NCBI GenBank assembly: GCA_016719225.1
Contig: JADKAN010000002.1
Span: 992,001 to 1,056,000, forward strand
Length of the DNA stretch: 64,000 bases
Source: Flavobacteriales bacterium
GTDB lineage: Bacteria > Bacteroidota > Bacteroidia > Flavobacteriales_F > PHOS-HE28
Reading direction: 5' to 3'
Below are positions 41,671 to 51,461 of the stretch, in pieces. The notes below the pieces were generated by a model. The model saw only the letters and a program-made list of their open reading frames with translations. It searched no databases and had not been told where the DNA came from. The position numbers and the translations under genes are program-made. Position 1 is the stretch's first letter, and each line of letters begins with the position of its first letter.

Positions 41671-44058
41671 TCACTCCGTGAGTTTCTCACTTCGTGCTGC
41701 GCGCCACACCGCAATGGATACAAAGGCCACCACGGTGACGGAACTGACCGGCATCAGGATGGCGGCGATGATCGGGGTCAGGTTACCGCTCACCGCGAAG
41801 GACAGTCCCACGACATTATAGGCCAGGGATAGCACCAGACTGGTCAACACGATCCGATGGGCCTTGCGGCTAAGGCGCAGCATGCGCGGAAGCTTGTGCA
41901 GGGCATCGGCCCCAATGATGGCATCGCTTGCGGGAGTAAGGGCTGCGCTGCTTTCACTCACCGTTACGCCGACGTTGCTTTGTTGCAATGCGCCGGCGTC
42001 ATTCAATCCATCACCCACCATCATCACCGTTCTGCCGGTGTGCCGTAGTTCGTTCACGAACCGTGCCTTTTCCGGCGGCGTGCAGCCAGAGATCATGTTG
42101 CCTGGGGTGAACATCCGCGCCGTTCCAGCATCCACGGAGGTATCTCCGGTAAGTAGGTACGTAGTGGCGTGCCGCGCGATATCCAGCACACTTTCGGCCA
42201 TCCCGGCACGCGCTTTCTTGCGGATGGCGAAGCGACCCCTGTATACACCGTCGAACGCGAGGTATACGTAGGCTTCGCCATTGGCTTGAGGCATGGCAGG
42301 GGCTTTGGAGAAGCCGGGATTACCCAGTGTTGTGCGCACGCCGCGCAACGTTCCGCCCACGCCTTCGCCGGGTGTGTCAGCAACATCCACGGCGTCGATC
42401 AACGGTGTTTTTAGATCCGCATAAAGCACGGCGCTCAACGGATGGGTGCTGTGGCGGGCGAGCGATCGGACCAAGGCTTGCTCATGGGCGCTCAGCGGGG
42501 CGCCTTCAAAACGGACACCCCATGCTTCCCTGGCCGTAAGTGTGCCCGTCTTGTCGAAAACCACAGCATCCACGGAAGCCATGCGCTCCACCACATCCGC
42601 ATCGCGCAGGAACAAACCGTTCCTGCCCAGTAAACGAATGGTATGGCCGTAAGCGAACGGCATGCTCAAGGCCAGCGCGCAAGGACACGCAACGATCAAC
42701 ACCGCGGCCACGACCGGCCAAATGCGTGCAGGTTCATGCAAGCCCCAATACACGGCGGCAGCTGCGGAAATGGTGAACACCGCCACGATGAAACGTCGTG
42801 CCACCAGGTCCATTGTACGGGGCATCAAAGGCCGTTCTGAGCCCGTGGCGCGCTGCTCTTCCCACAAACGCTTCAAATGGCTCTGAGCGAATGGGCGCAG
42901 CACCTCCAGTTCGATAGCAGCACCACGCTGCCGTCCCCCGGCTTTGATCGTCTCACCTATGGCTCGCCGCACAGGCAAAGGCTCTCCGGTAATGAAGCTG
43001 TTGTCGATACGCCCTGTGCCTTGCCTCAAAATGGCGTCCACCGGCACCAGTTCCTGATCGCGCACGATGATCGTGTCACCGGGGTTCAGCGCGGCCACGC
43101 CGACATGCTCTTCGGTTCCACCGTTCCGGCGAAGCACGACCAAGGGTAAAAAGTCGTCAAGGTCACGGTCGAAGCTGAGTGCTTGGTAGGTGAAATCCTG
43201 GAACCAGCGACCTATGAGCAGGAAAAAGACCAGCCCGGCCAGCGAGTCGAAATAGCCCGGTCCGATCTGTGCCGCCACTTCGTATAGACTTTGCAGGAAA
43301 AGCGCCAAGACCCCGACCGCGATGGGCTGGTCGATGTTGACGCTGCGCGACCGGACACCAGCCCAAGCGGAGGCGAAGAAGATCCGTGCAGCGAAGAATA
43401 CCACCGGCAGCGCCAGTAATACTTTCAGCAGGATGAAGCCCTTCACCAAGGTGTCATCTTCGAGTGTAGCACCGAAATATTCCGGGAAGCTCAGGAACAT
43501 GGTGTTACCGAAACAGAACCCCGCTACGCCAAGCCGCACGTAGAGCATGCGGTCCACCTTTTTTCTGTTCTGCTTGTACGCGGAGCCGGTCAATTGCGGT
43601 CCATAACCGATGTTGCGCAGCAAGGCGATCAGCTTTCCCAAGCTAAGGTCGCCTTCGCGGAAATTCACGGTAAGCTCCTTATCGCTGAAGCGCACGCGGG
43701 AGCGCACCACGGCGGGCTCCAACCGGTCCAGGTTTTCCAGCAGCCAAATGCAACTGCTGCAGTGCATCTGCGGCACTTGCAGCTTTATGCGGGTAATGCC
43801 ATCTTCGCTGAATTCCACCAGTTTGTCCCGCACTTCCGGCAGGTCGAAGAGGTCGGTACGTGCTTCGTCCGCGTTCAACACGGAACGCGTGCCGGGGCGT
43901 TGCTCCAACTCATAGTAGTTCTTCAGGCCACTGTCGCGCAGCAGGCCGTAAACCGCTTTGCAGCCTTGGCAACAGAAGTCCTTTCCATCCATCGCCACCT
44001 GTTCCTCCGTGCAGGGTTCACCGCAATGGAAGCACGCGGTTAGGGTGATGGTGGGCAT
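41671..44058 (-). CDS. ccoI: Copper-transporting P1B-type ATPase CcoI (FixI)
   Basis: The 795-residue ATPase has an N-terminal Cys-rich metal-binding module (Cys9, Cys12, Cys16, Cys29, Cys30, Cys33). An HMA domain follows with Cys100-Ser-Ser-Cys103, then eight helices with the transport motif CPC (Cys458, Cys460). The actuator has TGEP (357-360), the phosphorylation site is DKTGTLT (Asp502) and the hinge is GDGLNDAGAL near residue 700. CcoI supplies copper to cbb3 oxidase across the inner membrane. It leads the cco operon, with about 296 bp of apparently non-coding DNA upstream. Confidence 0.94.
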   Translation of the reverse strand: MPTITLTACFHCGEPCTEEQVAMDGKDFCCQGCKAVYGLLRDSGLKNYYELEQRPGTRSVLNADEARTDLFDLPEVRDKLVEFSEDGITRIKLQVPQMHCSSCIWLLENLDRLEPAVVRSRVRFSDKELTVNFREGDLSLGKLIALLRNIGYGPQLTGSAYKQNRKKVDRMLYVRLGVAGFCFGNTMFLSFPEYFGATLEDDTLVKGFILLKVLLALPVVFFAARIFFASAWAGVRSRSVNIDQPIAVGVLALFLQSLYEVAAQIGPGYFDSLAGLVFFLLIGRWFQDFTYQALSFDRDLDDFLPLVVLRRNGGTEEHVGVAALNPGDTIIVRDQELVPVDAILRQGTGRIDNSFITGEPLPVRRAIGETIKAGGRQRGAAIELEVLRPFAQSHLKRLWEEQRATGSERPLMPRTMDLVARRFIVAVFTISAAAAVYWGLHEPARIWPVVAAVLIVACPCALALSMPFAYGHTIRLLGRNGLFLRDADVVERMASVDAVVFDKTGTLTAREAWGVRFEGAPLSAHEQALVRSLARHSTHPLSAVLYADLKTPLIDAVDVADTPGEGVGGTLRGVRTTLGNPGFSKAPAMPQANGEAYVYLAFDGVYRGRFAIRKKARAGMAESVLDIARHATTYLLTGDTSVDAGTARMFTPGNMISGCTPPEKARFVNELRHTGRTVMMVGDGLNDAGALQQSNVGVTVSESSAALTPASDAIIGADALHKLPRMLRLSRKAHRIVLTSLVLSLAYNVVGLSFAVSGNLTPIIAAILMPVSSVTVVAFVSIAVWRAARSEKLTE

Positions 44059-44354
44059 GCGGTCAGGGCAATAAGCGGCCGCAAAAATGCCAAGGCCTTG
44101 TTCATGAGGAACTGACCGGGGTCATGTTCAGTTAATTGAGCCGGCTCCGCGAAGCACCTGTCGGGATCGAAGTGCATGGGAACACAACCTGAACGAGCAT
44201 TCATGGCGCGGTGGTCAAGGTGCTCTTCGCAACTGGACACCTCTTATGCCTTCACTTGCGCAGCATTAAGCTGGACTTCCAGGATCAGCAATTCAGGGAC
44301 CATCCGGCAGCCCAAACCGTCAATTTCACGGCTGATCAGGGTCTTTTCCGAAGA

Positions 44355-45581
44355 TCACTTCATCCGCAGGCTCAGCGCTTCGTTCAACGCTGCCATGAAC
44401 TCATCGCTGCTGAGGTAAGTGTCCGGAGCGGCTTTGCTACCGTGGATGCATACCGCGAGGTCCTTGGTCATTTTACCGGCCTCCACCGTTTTGATGCACA
44501 CATCTTCCAGCGTGTGGCAGAAGTCGATCAGGGCCTTGTTCCCATCCAGCTTTCCGCGGAAAGCGAGGCCACGTGTCCAAGCGAAAATGCTCGCGATCGG
44601 GTTCGTGCTGGTCGACTTTCCTTGCTGGTGCTGGCGATAGTGGCGCGTCACCGTACCGTGTGCGGCCTCGGCTTCCATCGTCATGCCATCAGGTGTCATC
44701 AGCACGCTCGTCATCAGGCCCAATGAACCGAACCCTTGTGCCACAGTATCGCTCTGGACGTCACCATCGTAGTTCTTGCAGGCCCACACGTATCCACCGC
44801 TCCACTTCATCGCGCTCGCTACCATGTCATCGATCAACCGGTGCTCGTAAGTGATGCCCGCTTTTTCGAAATCAGCTTTGAACCGCTTCTGGTAAACGTC
44901 CTCGAAGATGTCCTTGAAGCGGCCGTCGTATTTTTTCAGGATGGTGTTCTTGGTGCTCAGGTACAGTGGCCATTTCTTCTGGAGGGCCAGGTTGAAGCAG
45001 CTGAGCGCGAAGCCTTCGATGCTCTCATCGGTATTGTACATGCTCATCGCCACGCCGCCGCCTTCGAAATCGAAGACGTTCCAGATCTGCGGTTCGCCAC
45101 CATCCTCGGGCGTGAAGGTCATCGTGAGCTTACCCTTGCCCTTGATGACGGCATCCGTAGCCTTATACTGATCGCCGAAGGCATGTCGACCGATGATGAT
45201 GGGTTTGGTCCATCCGGGGACCAAGCGCGGGATGTTGTTGATCACAATGGGTTCGCGGAATACGGTTCCCCCCAAGATGTTGCGGATGGTGCCGTTCGGG
45301 CTTTTCCACATCTGTTTCAGACCGAACTCCTGCATCCGGTTCTCATCCGGGGTGATCGTAGCGCATTTGATGCCCACGTGGTGTTTCTGTATGGCCTTGG
45401 CAGCGTCCACGGTCACTTGGTCGTTGGTGGCGTCACGATGTTCGATCCCTAGGTCATAATAGTCGATCGGTACGTCCACGTAGGGCAGGATCAGTTGTTC
45501 CTTGATCCACTGCCAGATGATGCGTGTCATTTCGTCACCATCGATCTCCACTATCGGGTTCGCCACCTTGATCTTCTGCAT
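44355..45581 (-). CDS. icd: NADP-dependent isocitrate dehydrogenase (IDH1-type, homodimeric)
   Basis: The 408-residue enzyme opens [20 protein letters not shown], the eukaryote-like NADP-IDH start. Residues [20 protein letters not shown] and [20 protein letters not shown] are the substrate loop, and [13 protein letters not shown] sequence ([20 protein letters not shown]) binds metal and NADP. It converts isocitrate to 2-oxoglutarate + CO2 + NADPH. A TACCTTCG element (45612-45619) lies 30 nt upstream. The gene is next to no other TCA gene; aconitase lies ~7 kb away on the opposite strand. The start was fixed by homology; the frame is open to 45641. Confidence 0.95.
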   Translation of the reverse strand: MQKIKVANPIVEIDGDEMTRIIWQWIKEQLILPYVDVPIDYYDLGIEHRDATNDQVTVDAAKAIQKHHVGIKCATITPDENRMQEFGLKQMWKSPNGTIRNILGGTVFREPIVINNIPRLVPGWTKPIIIGRHAFGDQYKATDAVIKGKGKLTMTFTPEDGGEPQIWNVFDFEGGGVAMSMYNTDESIEGFALSCFNLALQKKWPLYLSTKNTILKKYDGRFKDIFEDVYQKRFKADFEKAGITYEHRLIDDMVASAMKWSGGYVWACKNYDGDVQSDTVAQGFGSLGLMTSVLMTPDGMTMEAEAAHGTVTRHYRQHQQGKSTSTNPIASIFAWTRGLAFRGKLDGNKALIDFCHTLEDVCIKTVEAGKMTKDLAVCIHGSKAAPDTYLSSDEFMAALNEALSLRMK

Positions 45582-45611
45582 ACGTATCGAATTGTCGGTT
45601 GAAAAGGTTGG

Positions 45612-45619
45612 CGAAGGTA
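45612..45619 (-). promoter_or_regulatory. -7-like element upstream of isocitrate dehydrogenase
   Basis: On the minus strand it reads TACCTTCG, one change from TAnnTTTG, and ends 30 nt before the start codon, a normal distance for a Bacteroidota promoter. Confidence 0.45.
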
Positions 45620-45714
45620 AAGGAGGGATCATACACTGCACGTGCGGATCAACCTCAAACCCACCGGGAACGCACTTCCGCTAAAATCCCAGGGGTTCTT
45701 GGAAGCTTGTGCGC

Positions 45715-47469
45715 TCAGATCTCCAAGTCCAGCTGGTCGCGCAACGTCAACAACGCAGGGTTCTTGTCCGCCATGATCTTGAACTTGTCCCGAGGGGTAT
45801 ATCGGGGTCGCAAGTCCTTTGCTTCCGCTTTTACCACCGAAAGCTCCAACAGCGGCATGTCCATTTCGCGGCGTAGATAGCCCAACAGGGTGGGCCTTTC
45901 CTCGCGCATGTAATTTTCCTGCACGTCGTTCACAATAGTGAGCGAAATGGTGCGCTGTCCTGTGATCACCGGCTGGTATGCGGTAAGCGTGGCGTGCAGG
46001 CTGTTCTTGCCTTCGTGTTTGCGTGCCGTGGCATAATCATTCCAGCTCTTTTGCAACAGCGCCGCGTTGATCTCCCGCTTGGTATCGTCCCGTTCGGGTT
46101 CGTTCCCCGGAACATCCGCCAAGCGTATGGTTTCCTCCTGCTTTGCAGAGGGCGCGAGGTGCTCGCGTATGGAAACCGAAGATGCCAGTCGCCTACCCGT
46201 GCGCTCCGGAGTTGGTGCCGGGACGGGCGTTCCGGTTTGGACCGGCTGCGGCGGGGTCACGTTCATCACTACCGGCGTAATAGCGGCAGGCTGTTGTGCA
46301 GCTAAAGCCGTGTCAGGCTTTTTTTTTTCGGCCGGTATCGCTGGCTGGGTGGAAGCAACGGGCGCCGCAGACCTGCCTGCCCAATCGCGCGTCAGTTGGA
46401 TCAAGGCCACTTCAACCAATAGGCGCGGTTCCTTGCTGCTTTTATAAACCGTGTCCACTGCACTCATGCGGTCCAAGCCAGTCACCAGCTGGTCGGTCGT
46501 GATGCGCGCGGCCTGATCGGCGTAACGGGCCTCCAATTCCTGGCCAACCTCCATCAGCGGGATGGTGCGCGGGTCCTGGCTCACCAACAGGTCACGGAAG
46601 TGTCGCGCTAGTCCGGCCACGAAGAGGTGTCCATCAAAACCTTGGAACAGCACATCATTGAAGGCCATCAACGCGCCGGGGGCATCTCTTTTTAGCAGAT
46701 TGTCCGTTATGGTGAAATAGTGCTCGTGGTCCAATACGTTCAGGTTCTTCACAACATCCGCATAGGTGAGCTTATCGCCACCAAAACTGGCGAGCTGATC
46801 GAAGATGCTCAGGGCGTCGCGCAGGCCGCCATCGGCTTTTTGGGCAATGGTGTGGAGCGCCAGTGGTTCCGCTACCACGCCTTCCTTTACAGCGATCTCC
46901 GCAAGGTGCTTGGCGATGTCGGTCACCGTGATACGACGAAAATCGAACACCTGGCACCGGGAGAGGATGGTCGGAAGGATCTTGTGCTTCTCCGTTGTGG
47001 CAAGAATGAAGATGGCATAAGAGGGAGGTTCCTCCAAGGTCTTCAAAAAGGCATTGAAGGCCTGTTGGCTCAACATGTGCACCTCATCGATGATGTACAC
47101 CTTCTTGTTGCCGATCTGTGGTGCGATCTGCACCTGTTGGATCAGGTTCCGGATATCTTCCACGCTGTTATTGCTGGCAGCGTCCAGTTCGAAGATGTTC
47201 AAGGAATGGCCGTCATCGAAGCTTTTGCAGGACGGACATTCCCCACAGGTGCTCAGGTCGTCGTTCAGGTTCTCGCAATTCAGCGTGCGCGCCAAGATGC
47301 GGGCGCACGTGGTCTTACCTACGCCGCGTGGCCCTGTGAAGAGGAATGCCGAAGCCACGTGTTTGTTCCGGATGGCATTTTTCAGCGTGCCGGTAACGTG
47401 CTCCTGTCCCACTACGGTGTCGAACAGGACGGGGCGGTATTTTCGGGCGCTTACAACGTATCGTTCCAT
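45715..47469 (-). CDS. dnaX: DNA polymerase III subunits gamma/tau
   Basis: This 584-residue clamp-loader ATPase has Walker A GPRGVGKTT (residues 46-53 region) and four zinc cysteines (65, 75, 78, 81). Walker B is VYIIDEVHML (Asp128, Glu129), sensor 1 is ILATTEKHKILPTILSRCQV, and domain III runs to ~360. After a proline/alanine-rich linker, the tau-specific C-terminal part follows (GKNSLHATLTAYQPV onwards). Codons 381-384 (Glu-Lys-Lys-Lys) contain an A10 run that could give a short gamma-like product by frameshift or slippage. It is convergent to nothing; its start faces rpsF 186 bp away. Confidence 0.95.
   Translation of the reverse strand: MERYVVSARKYRPVLFDTVVGQEHVTGTLKNAIRNKHVASAFLFTGPRGVGKTTCARILARTLNCENLNDDLSTCGECPSCKSFDDGHSLNIFELDAASNNSVEDIRNLIQQVQIAPQIGNKKVYIIDEVHMLSQQAFNAFLKTLEEPPSYAIFILATTEKHKILPTILSRCQVFDFRRITVTDIAKHLAEIAVKEGVVAEPLALHTIAQKADGGLRDALSIFDQLASFGGDKLTYADVVKNLNVLDHEHYFTITDNLLKRDAPGALMAFNDVLFQGFDGHLFVAGLARHFRDLLVSQDPRTIPLMEVGQELEARYADQAARITTDQLVTGLDRMSAVDTVYKSSKEPRLLVEVALIQLTRDWAGRSAAPVASTQPAIPAEKKKPDTALAAQQPAAITPVVMNVTPPQPVQTGTPVPAPTPERTGRRLASSVSIREHLAPSAKQEETIRLADVPGNEPERDDTKREINAALLQKSWNDYATARKHEGKNSLHATLTAYQPVITGQRTISLTIVNDVQENYMREERPTLLGYLRREMDMPLLELSVVKAEAKDLRPRYTPRDKFKIMADKNPALLTLRDQLDLEI
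46319..46328 (-). other. A10 slippery run inside dnaX (candidate -1 frameshift or slippage site)
   Basis: Read on the coding (minus) strand, GAA AAA AAA AAG contains A-AAA-AAG, the E. coli dnaX heptamer. A -1 shift gives AAA GCC TGA, ending translation at ~385 residues, just after domain III. It is thus placed where gamma should end. Ribosomal or polymerase slippage would both work. Confidence 0.6.
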
Positions 47470-47622
47470 GTGCGGCGCTAAGATAACGGCATGCGCGATC
47501 CGGGGTCCGGGTCTTCAACCCCGGTCTATCAGCGGGAGCCTTCCGGGCCCGTCCCACACGTGCGTTTTTTGACCCGTTATAGGCTGATCTATAGTTCGGT
47601 GCATTCAATTCCATAGGATTGC

Positions 47623-47630
47623 TACATTTG
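47623..47630 (+). promoter_or_regulatory. -7 element of the rpsF-rpsR-rplI operon
   Basis: TACATTTG matches TAnnTTTG exactly and lies 25 nt before the rpsF start codon. No -33 TTG of consensus quality is evident. Confidence 0.65.
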
Positions 47631-47655
47631 CACCCCAAAATTTACCCAGAGGCAA

Positions 47656-48045
47656 ATGACCAACCGGTACGAAACCGTCTTCATCTTAACTCCCGTTTTG
47701 TCTGAGGACCAGGCAAAGGAGGCGGTAACCAAATTCAAAGACCTTCTCAAAGAAGGCAATGGCAAGGTCCGCCATGAAGAGAACTGGGGGATGCGCAAGC
47801 TTGCCTATCCCATCCAGAAGAAGTCCTCGGGCTTCTACCACCTGATCGAGTTCGAGAGCGACCCGTCGTTCATCGCAAAGCTCGAGACTGAATACCGCCG
47901 CGACGAACGGGTGATCCGTTTCCTTACGGTGGCAATGGACAAGCATCACATCGCTTTCGCTGAAAGCCGCCGTGGCCGTACCGGTCACTCGGAAGGCAGC
48001 GACAAGCCGGTGCGTGCACCCCGCCGTAAAAAGGAAAACGCCTAA
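47656..48045 (+). CDS. rpsF: 30S ribosomal protein S6
   Basis: This 129-residue protein begins [20 protein letters not shown], the standard bS6 start. Its core has [40 protein letters not shown] and [20 protein letters not shown], matching the four-strand ferredoxin-like fold. The C-terminal tail is Arg/Lys-rich. S6 pairs with S18 on the 30S platform. It leads the rpsF-rpsR-rplI operon (9 bp to rpsR), the usual Bacteroidota order without an ssb gene. Confidence 0.96.
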   Translation: MTNRYETVFILTPVLSEDQAKEAVTKFKDLLKEGNGKVRHEENWGMRKLAYPIQKKSSGFYHLIEFESDPSFIAKLETEYRRDERVIRFLTVAMDKHHIAFAESRRGRTGHSEGSDKPVRAPRRKKENA

Positions 48046-48054
48046 GCCACAGCA

Positions 48055-48375
48055 ATGAGCGAAACAGCAACCACCCCGGCGGCGGAATCTTCCACTGCAC
48101 CCAAGACCGGAGGCTCCGGCAACGAGATCCGTTACCTCACGCCGATCTCCATCGAGACCAAGAAGGACAAGTACGACCGGTTCAAGAAGTACGGTATCAA
48201 GTATATCGATTACAAGGATGCCGACTATTTGTTGCGCTTGGTGAACGAGCAGGGCAAGATCCTTCCCCGCCGCCTCACCGGCACTAGCCAGAAGTACCAA
48301 AAGCGCGTGGCGCAGGCCGTGAAGCGTAGCCGCCACTTGGCGCTTATGCCTTACGTGGCCGACATGCTCAAGTAA
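48055..48375 (+). CDS. rpsR: 30S ribosomal protein S18
   Basis: The 106-residue bS18 carries a Thr/Ala/Ser-rich N-terminal extension (residues 1-24, [16 protein letters not shown]...) ahead of the conserved core, [20 protein letters not shown] then [40 protein letters not shown], ending [17 protein letters not shown]. The core is complete. The extended N-terminus is unusual compared with E. coli but known from Bacteroidota. It lies 13 bp before rplI. Confidence 0.96.
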   Translation: MSETATTPAAESSTAPKTGGSGNEIRYLTPISIETKKDKYDRFKKYGIKYIDYKDADYLLRLVNEQGKILPRRLTGTSQKYQKRVAQAVKRSRHLALMPYVADMLK

Positions 48376-48388
48376 CACCGCACCACAC

Positions 48389-48835
48389 ATGGAAGTGATC
48401 CTCAAACAAGATGTGGAGCATCTGGGCTTCGCCAACGACCTAGTGAAGGTCCGCGACGGCTATGCCCGTAATTTCCTCCTTCCCCGCGGCTTGGCCGTCA
48501 CCGCCACCAGCGGTGAGCGCAAACAGCTCACGGAAACACTGAAACAGCGTGCCCATAAAGAGGCCAAGCTGCGTACTGAAGCTGATAAGAATGCGGAGAA
48601 ACTCGTTGCCCAGCCGATCAAGATCGGCGCTAAGGTGGGCGAGAAGGGCCGTATTTTTGGCAGCGTGAACACCATCATGCTCAGCGATGCTTTCAAGCAG
48701 TTGGGTGTTGATCTGGATCGCAAGTACATTAAGCTCAAGGGCGAAGCGATCAAGACCATCGGGACCTACGAAGCCGAAGTGACCTTCCACCGCGATGTGG
48801 TGAAGTCCATTCCCTTCGAGGTGGTGGAGGAGTGA
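48389..48835 (+). CDS. rplI: 50S ribosomal protein L9
   Basis: The 148-residue protein starts MEVILKQDVEHLGFANDLVK with the N-terminal L9 fold, including GYARNFLLPRGLAVTAT. A long central helix (residues ~45-80, GERKQLTETLKQRAHKEAKL) connects to the C-terminal domain with IGEKGRIFGSVNTIMLSDA-type sequence (VGEKGRIFGSVN). It binds 23S rRNA and helps maintain frame. It ends the operon and is followed by a terminator hairpin 18 nt after the stop. Confidence 0.96.
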   Translation: MEVILKQDVEHLGFANDLVKVRDGYARNFLLPRGLAVTATSGERKQLTETLKQRAHKEAKLRTEADKNAEKLVAQPIKIGAKVGEKGRIFGSVNTIMLSDAFKQLGVDLDRKYIKLKGEAIKTIGTYEAEVTFHRDVVKSIPFEVVEE

Positions 48836-48853
48836 TCCTGAATATCCTTAGAC

Positions 48854-48885
48854 AAAAGGGCTGCCTCTTGGAGGCGGCCCTTTTT
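48854..48885 (+). terminator. Intrinsic terminator after rplI
   Basis: AAAGGGCTGCCTC and GAGGCGGCCCTTT form a 13-bp stem with one G-U pair and a 3-nt loop, and are followed by TT and CG. It is 18 nt beyond the rplI stop. Confidence 0.8.
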
Positions 48886-49093
48886 CGTTCTTTGCGACTT
48901 TTTCGTGGCACAATACCCAAGTCCACCTCGGATGCCACATAAACGCCTCCTCATCGTGTTAGCAGACTATTGATCGCAGACGGTTCCACAGGGTTTCTAA
49001 GCCAAGGGACTTTACAAGTGAGTTGATCAGATCCGTTGATCGCGACATCCTGCCGATTTTCATATACTTGCTCCGGCTAAGCCCAACTGACCG

Positions 49094-51283
49094 ATGAAAG
49101 CGATCATATTTCTACTGGCATTAACGTCGAGCATCCGTGCAATATCACAGATCTCCTTTCTCGACGTGACAACTGGCAGCGGGCTGGATTATCATGGTAA
49201 GACTTACGGTTCCTCTTGGGGCGACTTCAACGGCGACGGTCTTCTTGATATTTACGTTTCGTGCCACATGAACACGTCGGATGACACGCTGGGGGGTTAT
49301 TTCAGAAAGGATTTTCCGCGCATCTATTTAAATCAGGGGAATGGGCATTTCTCGGATTCCATTGTTGTAATTGACCCCACCGGCGGAAATGACCTTCACG
49401 GGGCATTGATCTTCGATTTTGACAATGATGGTGACCAGGATCTTTTGATCACTGCAGGGGGTACAGCGAGAAACCTGTTCTATGTCAATGACAACACCAG
49501 CAATTTCGCTTTGATCAACCAGAGCATAGAGTATAACATTGACTTTAACAACAGCCGAGGTAGGATGGCGTCAGTGCTGGATCTGGACCATAATGGAGTT
49601 CCCGACGTGGTGTTGAGCTGTCAGCAGAATGCTGATCTATCGCAGCCAACTTCCGTATTCATCCGCTCGGAGGGGGATGCATTCGTACTTGACGATGTGG
49701 ACGCGGGCTTCTTCGTTCCTCTCGCTTCCCATGGAACCCTGATGGACATGAACGATGACGGAGTGGCCGAGTTTGTTCTGTTGGTGAATGGCCAGCTGAA
49801 GATCTATGATATCCAAGCCGGTGTATTTGATCCTGTTGGGTCAATAGGCGTGGCCGGTACTACTACCGATTACGTTATGGGCGACTTCAATGGAGACCTG
49901 AGAACGGATGTCTTCTTGACCCTGGCGAGGAAAACATGGACTTACATGGCACAGGTCGATACAGCAACGGTCCAGGCCGATATACAGCTAGGGCCTGAAG
50001 TGAACGGGCCTACTTATTTCACGCTGGGAACGGCGGATAGTATTCAAGTCAACATTCAGGCAAGAAGCGTCACCGAGAATGATTACATGCTGCATCTCGG
50101 GAGTGACACCATCCGCCATGTCACGGGGCCCCAGGAACTTTGGATCCATCCGGATGATGCCATTTATCAGGGGATCCAAGCAGTGGCACCCGGACAGCAG
50201 GGAACGCATGTCTATATCGGACGTGTCGATGGTAAATGGAAGATAGAAGCGAGCAATTCGTTGGCCACGGGGGAACTTGGCATATCGGTCAAGTCCCGAT
50301 CGGCGATAACCGATTTCGCGGCATTTTTCACCCCCCCGACGGGAGCCACTTTGGATAGATTCCATTCCAACACGGGAAACTTCACTTTCACCCCTACTCC
50401 CATATCCTCACTTCTAGGGTCCGACAACAGCCAAATGGGAGTTGCGGGGGATTTCGATAATGACATGGATCTGGACATCTATGTTATTTGCAGCACGGGA
50501 GCGGCGAACGGCCCGAATTACCTGTTGGAGAATATCGACAACCAATCGTGGGTGCGACATGATACCGATGGATTCGGCGCTGTCGGGGGCGGGGCGGGCA
50601 TAGCTGATGCGGTTACCGTTGCGGACTATGATAACGATGGATCTCTCGACCTCTTTGTTTCCAATGGCAGGCTCATCTTTTTCTTGGATTCCGCCGGGTA
50701 CAAGTTGTATAGGAACCAAGGGAACGGCAACCATTGGTTGGGCCTCGATCTAATAGGGGGTAGCGACACGCGTGGGGGATATGGTGCCGTGGTTTACGCT
50801 GTAGCCGGAGGTGTTAAGCAGGTACGCACAAAGAATGGAGGAGAACATCATAGGTCACAGAATGACCAGCGCATCCATTTTGGCATGGGGGCTAACACGA
50901 CGGTGGATTCAGTGATCGTCAAATGGCCTTGCGGCTTCACCCAGATACTATTGGATGTACCGGTGGACCAGTATTTGGAAGTCCAAGGACCCAGTTGTTC
51001 AGTGGATGTGGTGGACGCGAAGCCGAACTCCGACTATTTGACCATTGTTCCGAATCCGGTTGAAAGATCGCTGGGCATCCTATCCAATTACTTTGGCAAT
51101 GCGACCATCAAGCTGCGGGATGTCGCCGGCAAGAAGGTGGACGAGTTCAGCGCTTATTTTTCGCGCCCGGGTGCTAAGATGGCACATCCGATATCACTCG
51201 TTCCTGGCATCTACTCGGTTGAGTTTTTACCGGAAGATCGATCCAATGGATCTCATAGGACACTGAAACTCGTCGTTCGCTGA
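49094..51283 (+). CDS. Secreted CRTAC1-like FG-GAP/VCBS repeat protein with ASPIC/UnbV and T9SS sorting domains
   Basis: The 729-residue protein has a signal peptide (MKAIIFLLALTSSIRAISQ), then at least six FG-GAP calcium-binding repeats. These include WGDFNGDGLLDIYVSCHMNT, DFDNDGDQDLLIT, DLDHNGVPDVVLS, DFNGDLRTDVFLT, DFDNDMDLDIYVI and DYDNDGSLDLFVS, an extracellular beta-propeller. Residues ~555-640 form the ASPIC/UnbV domain (NHWLGLDLIGGSDTRGGYGA then HFGMGANTTVDSVIVKWPCG). The last ~75 residues (DYLTIVPNPVERSLGILSN...) are a type A sorting domain. Its codon choice is AT-richer than the neighbours. It is monocistronic, with a TATACTTG element at 49063-49070. Confidence 0.88.
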   Translation: MKAIIFLLALTSSIRAISQISFLDVTTGSGLDYHGKTYGSSWGDFNGDGLLDIYVSCHMNTSDDTLGGYFRKDFPRIYLNQGNGHFSDSIVVIDPTGGNDLHGALIFDFDNDGDQDLLITAGGTARNLFYVNDNTSNFALINQSIEYNIDFNNSRGRMASVLDLDHNGVPDVVLSCQQNADLSQPTSVFIRSEGDAFVLDDVDAGFFVPLASHGTLMDMNDDGVAEFVLLVNGQLKIYDIQAGVFDPVGSIGVAGTTTDYVMGDFNGDLRTDVFLTLARKTWTYMAQVDTATVQADIQLGPEVNGPTYFTLGTADSIQVNIQARSVTENDYMLHLGSDTIRHVTGPQELWIHPDDAIYQGIQAVAPGQQGTHVYIGRVDGKWKIEASNSLATGELGISVKSRSAITDFAAFFTPPTGATLDRFHSNTGNFTFTPTPISSLLGSDNSQMGVAGDFDNDMDLDIYVICSTGAANGPNYLLENIDNQSWVRHDTDGFGAVGGGAGIADAVTVADYDNDGSLDLFVSNGRLIFFLDSAGYKLYRNQGNGNHWLGLDLIGGSDTRGGYGAVVYAVAGGVKQVRTKNGGEHHRSQNDQRIHFGMGANTTVDSVIVKWPCGFTQILLDVPVDQYLEVQGPSCSVDVVDAKPNSDYLTIVPNPVERSLGILSNYFGNATIKLRDVAGKKVDEFSAYFSRPGAKMAHPISLVPGIYSVEFLPEDRSNGSHRTLKLVVR

Positions 51284-51461
51284 TGTATTTGACCGGCCCG
51301 GGATATCGCGAGTCGTGCCTTATGCCGTGATCGGGTCAAGGCCATACTTTTTGGGGCGGTCCACATCAAGCTTTTATTCACTGCAATAGGCATTAAGTCC
51401 ATTTTATCCCGTCATTTTCCGGTCGGCCTGGTTTGCGGGTCGTTCCACGTAGCTTGCGCCC

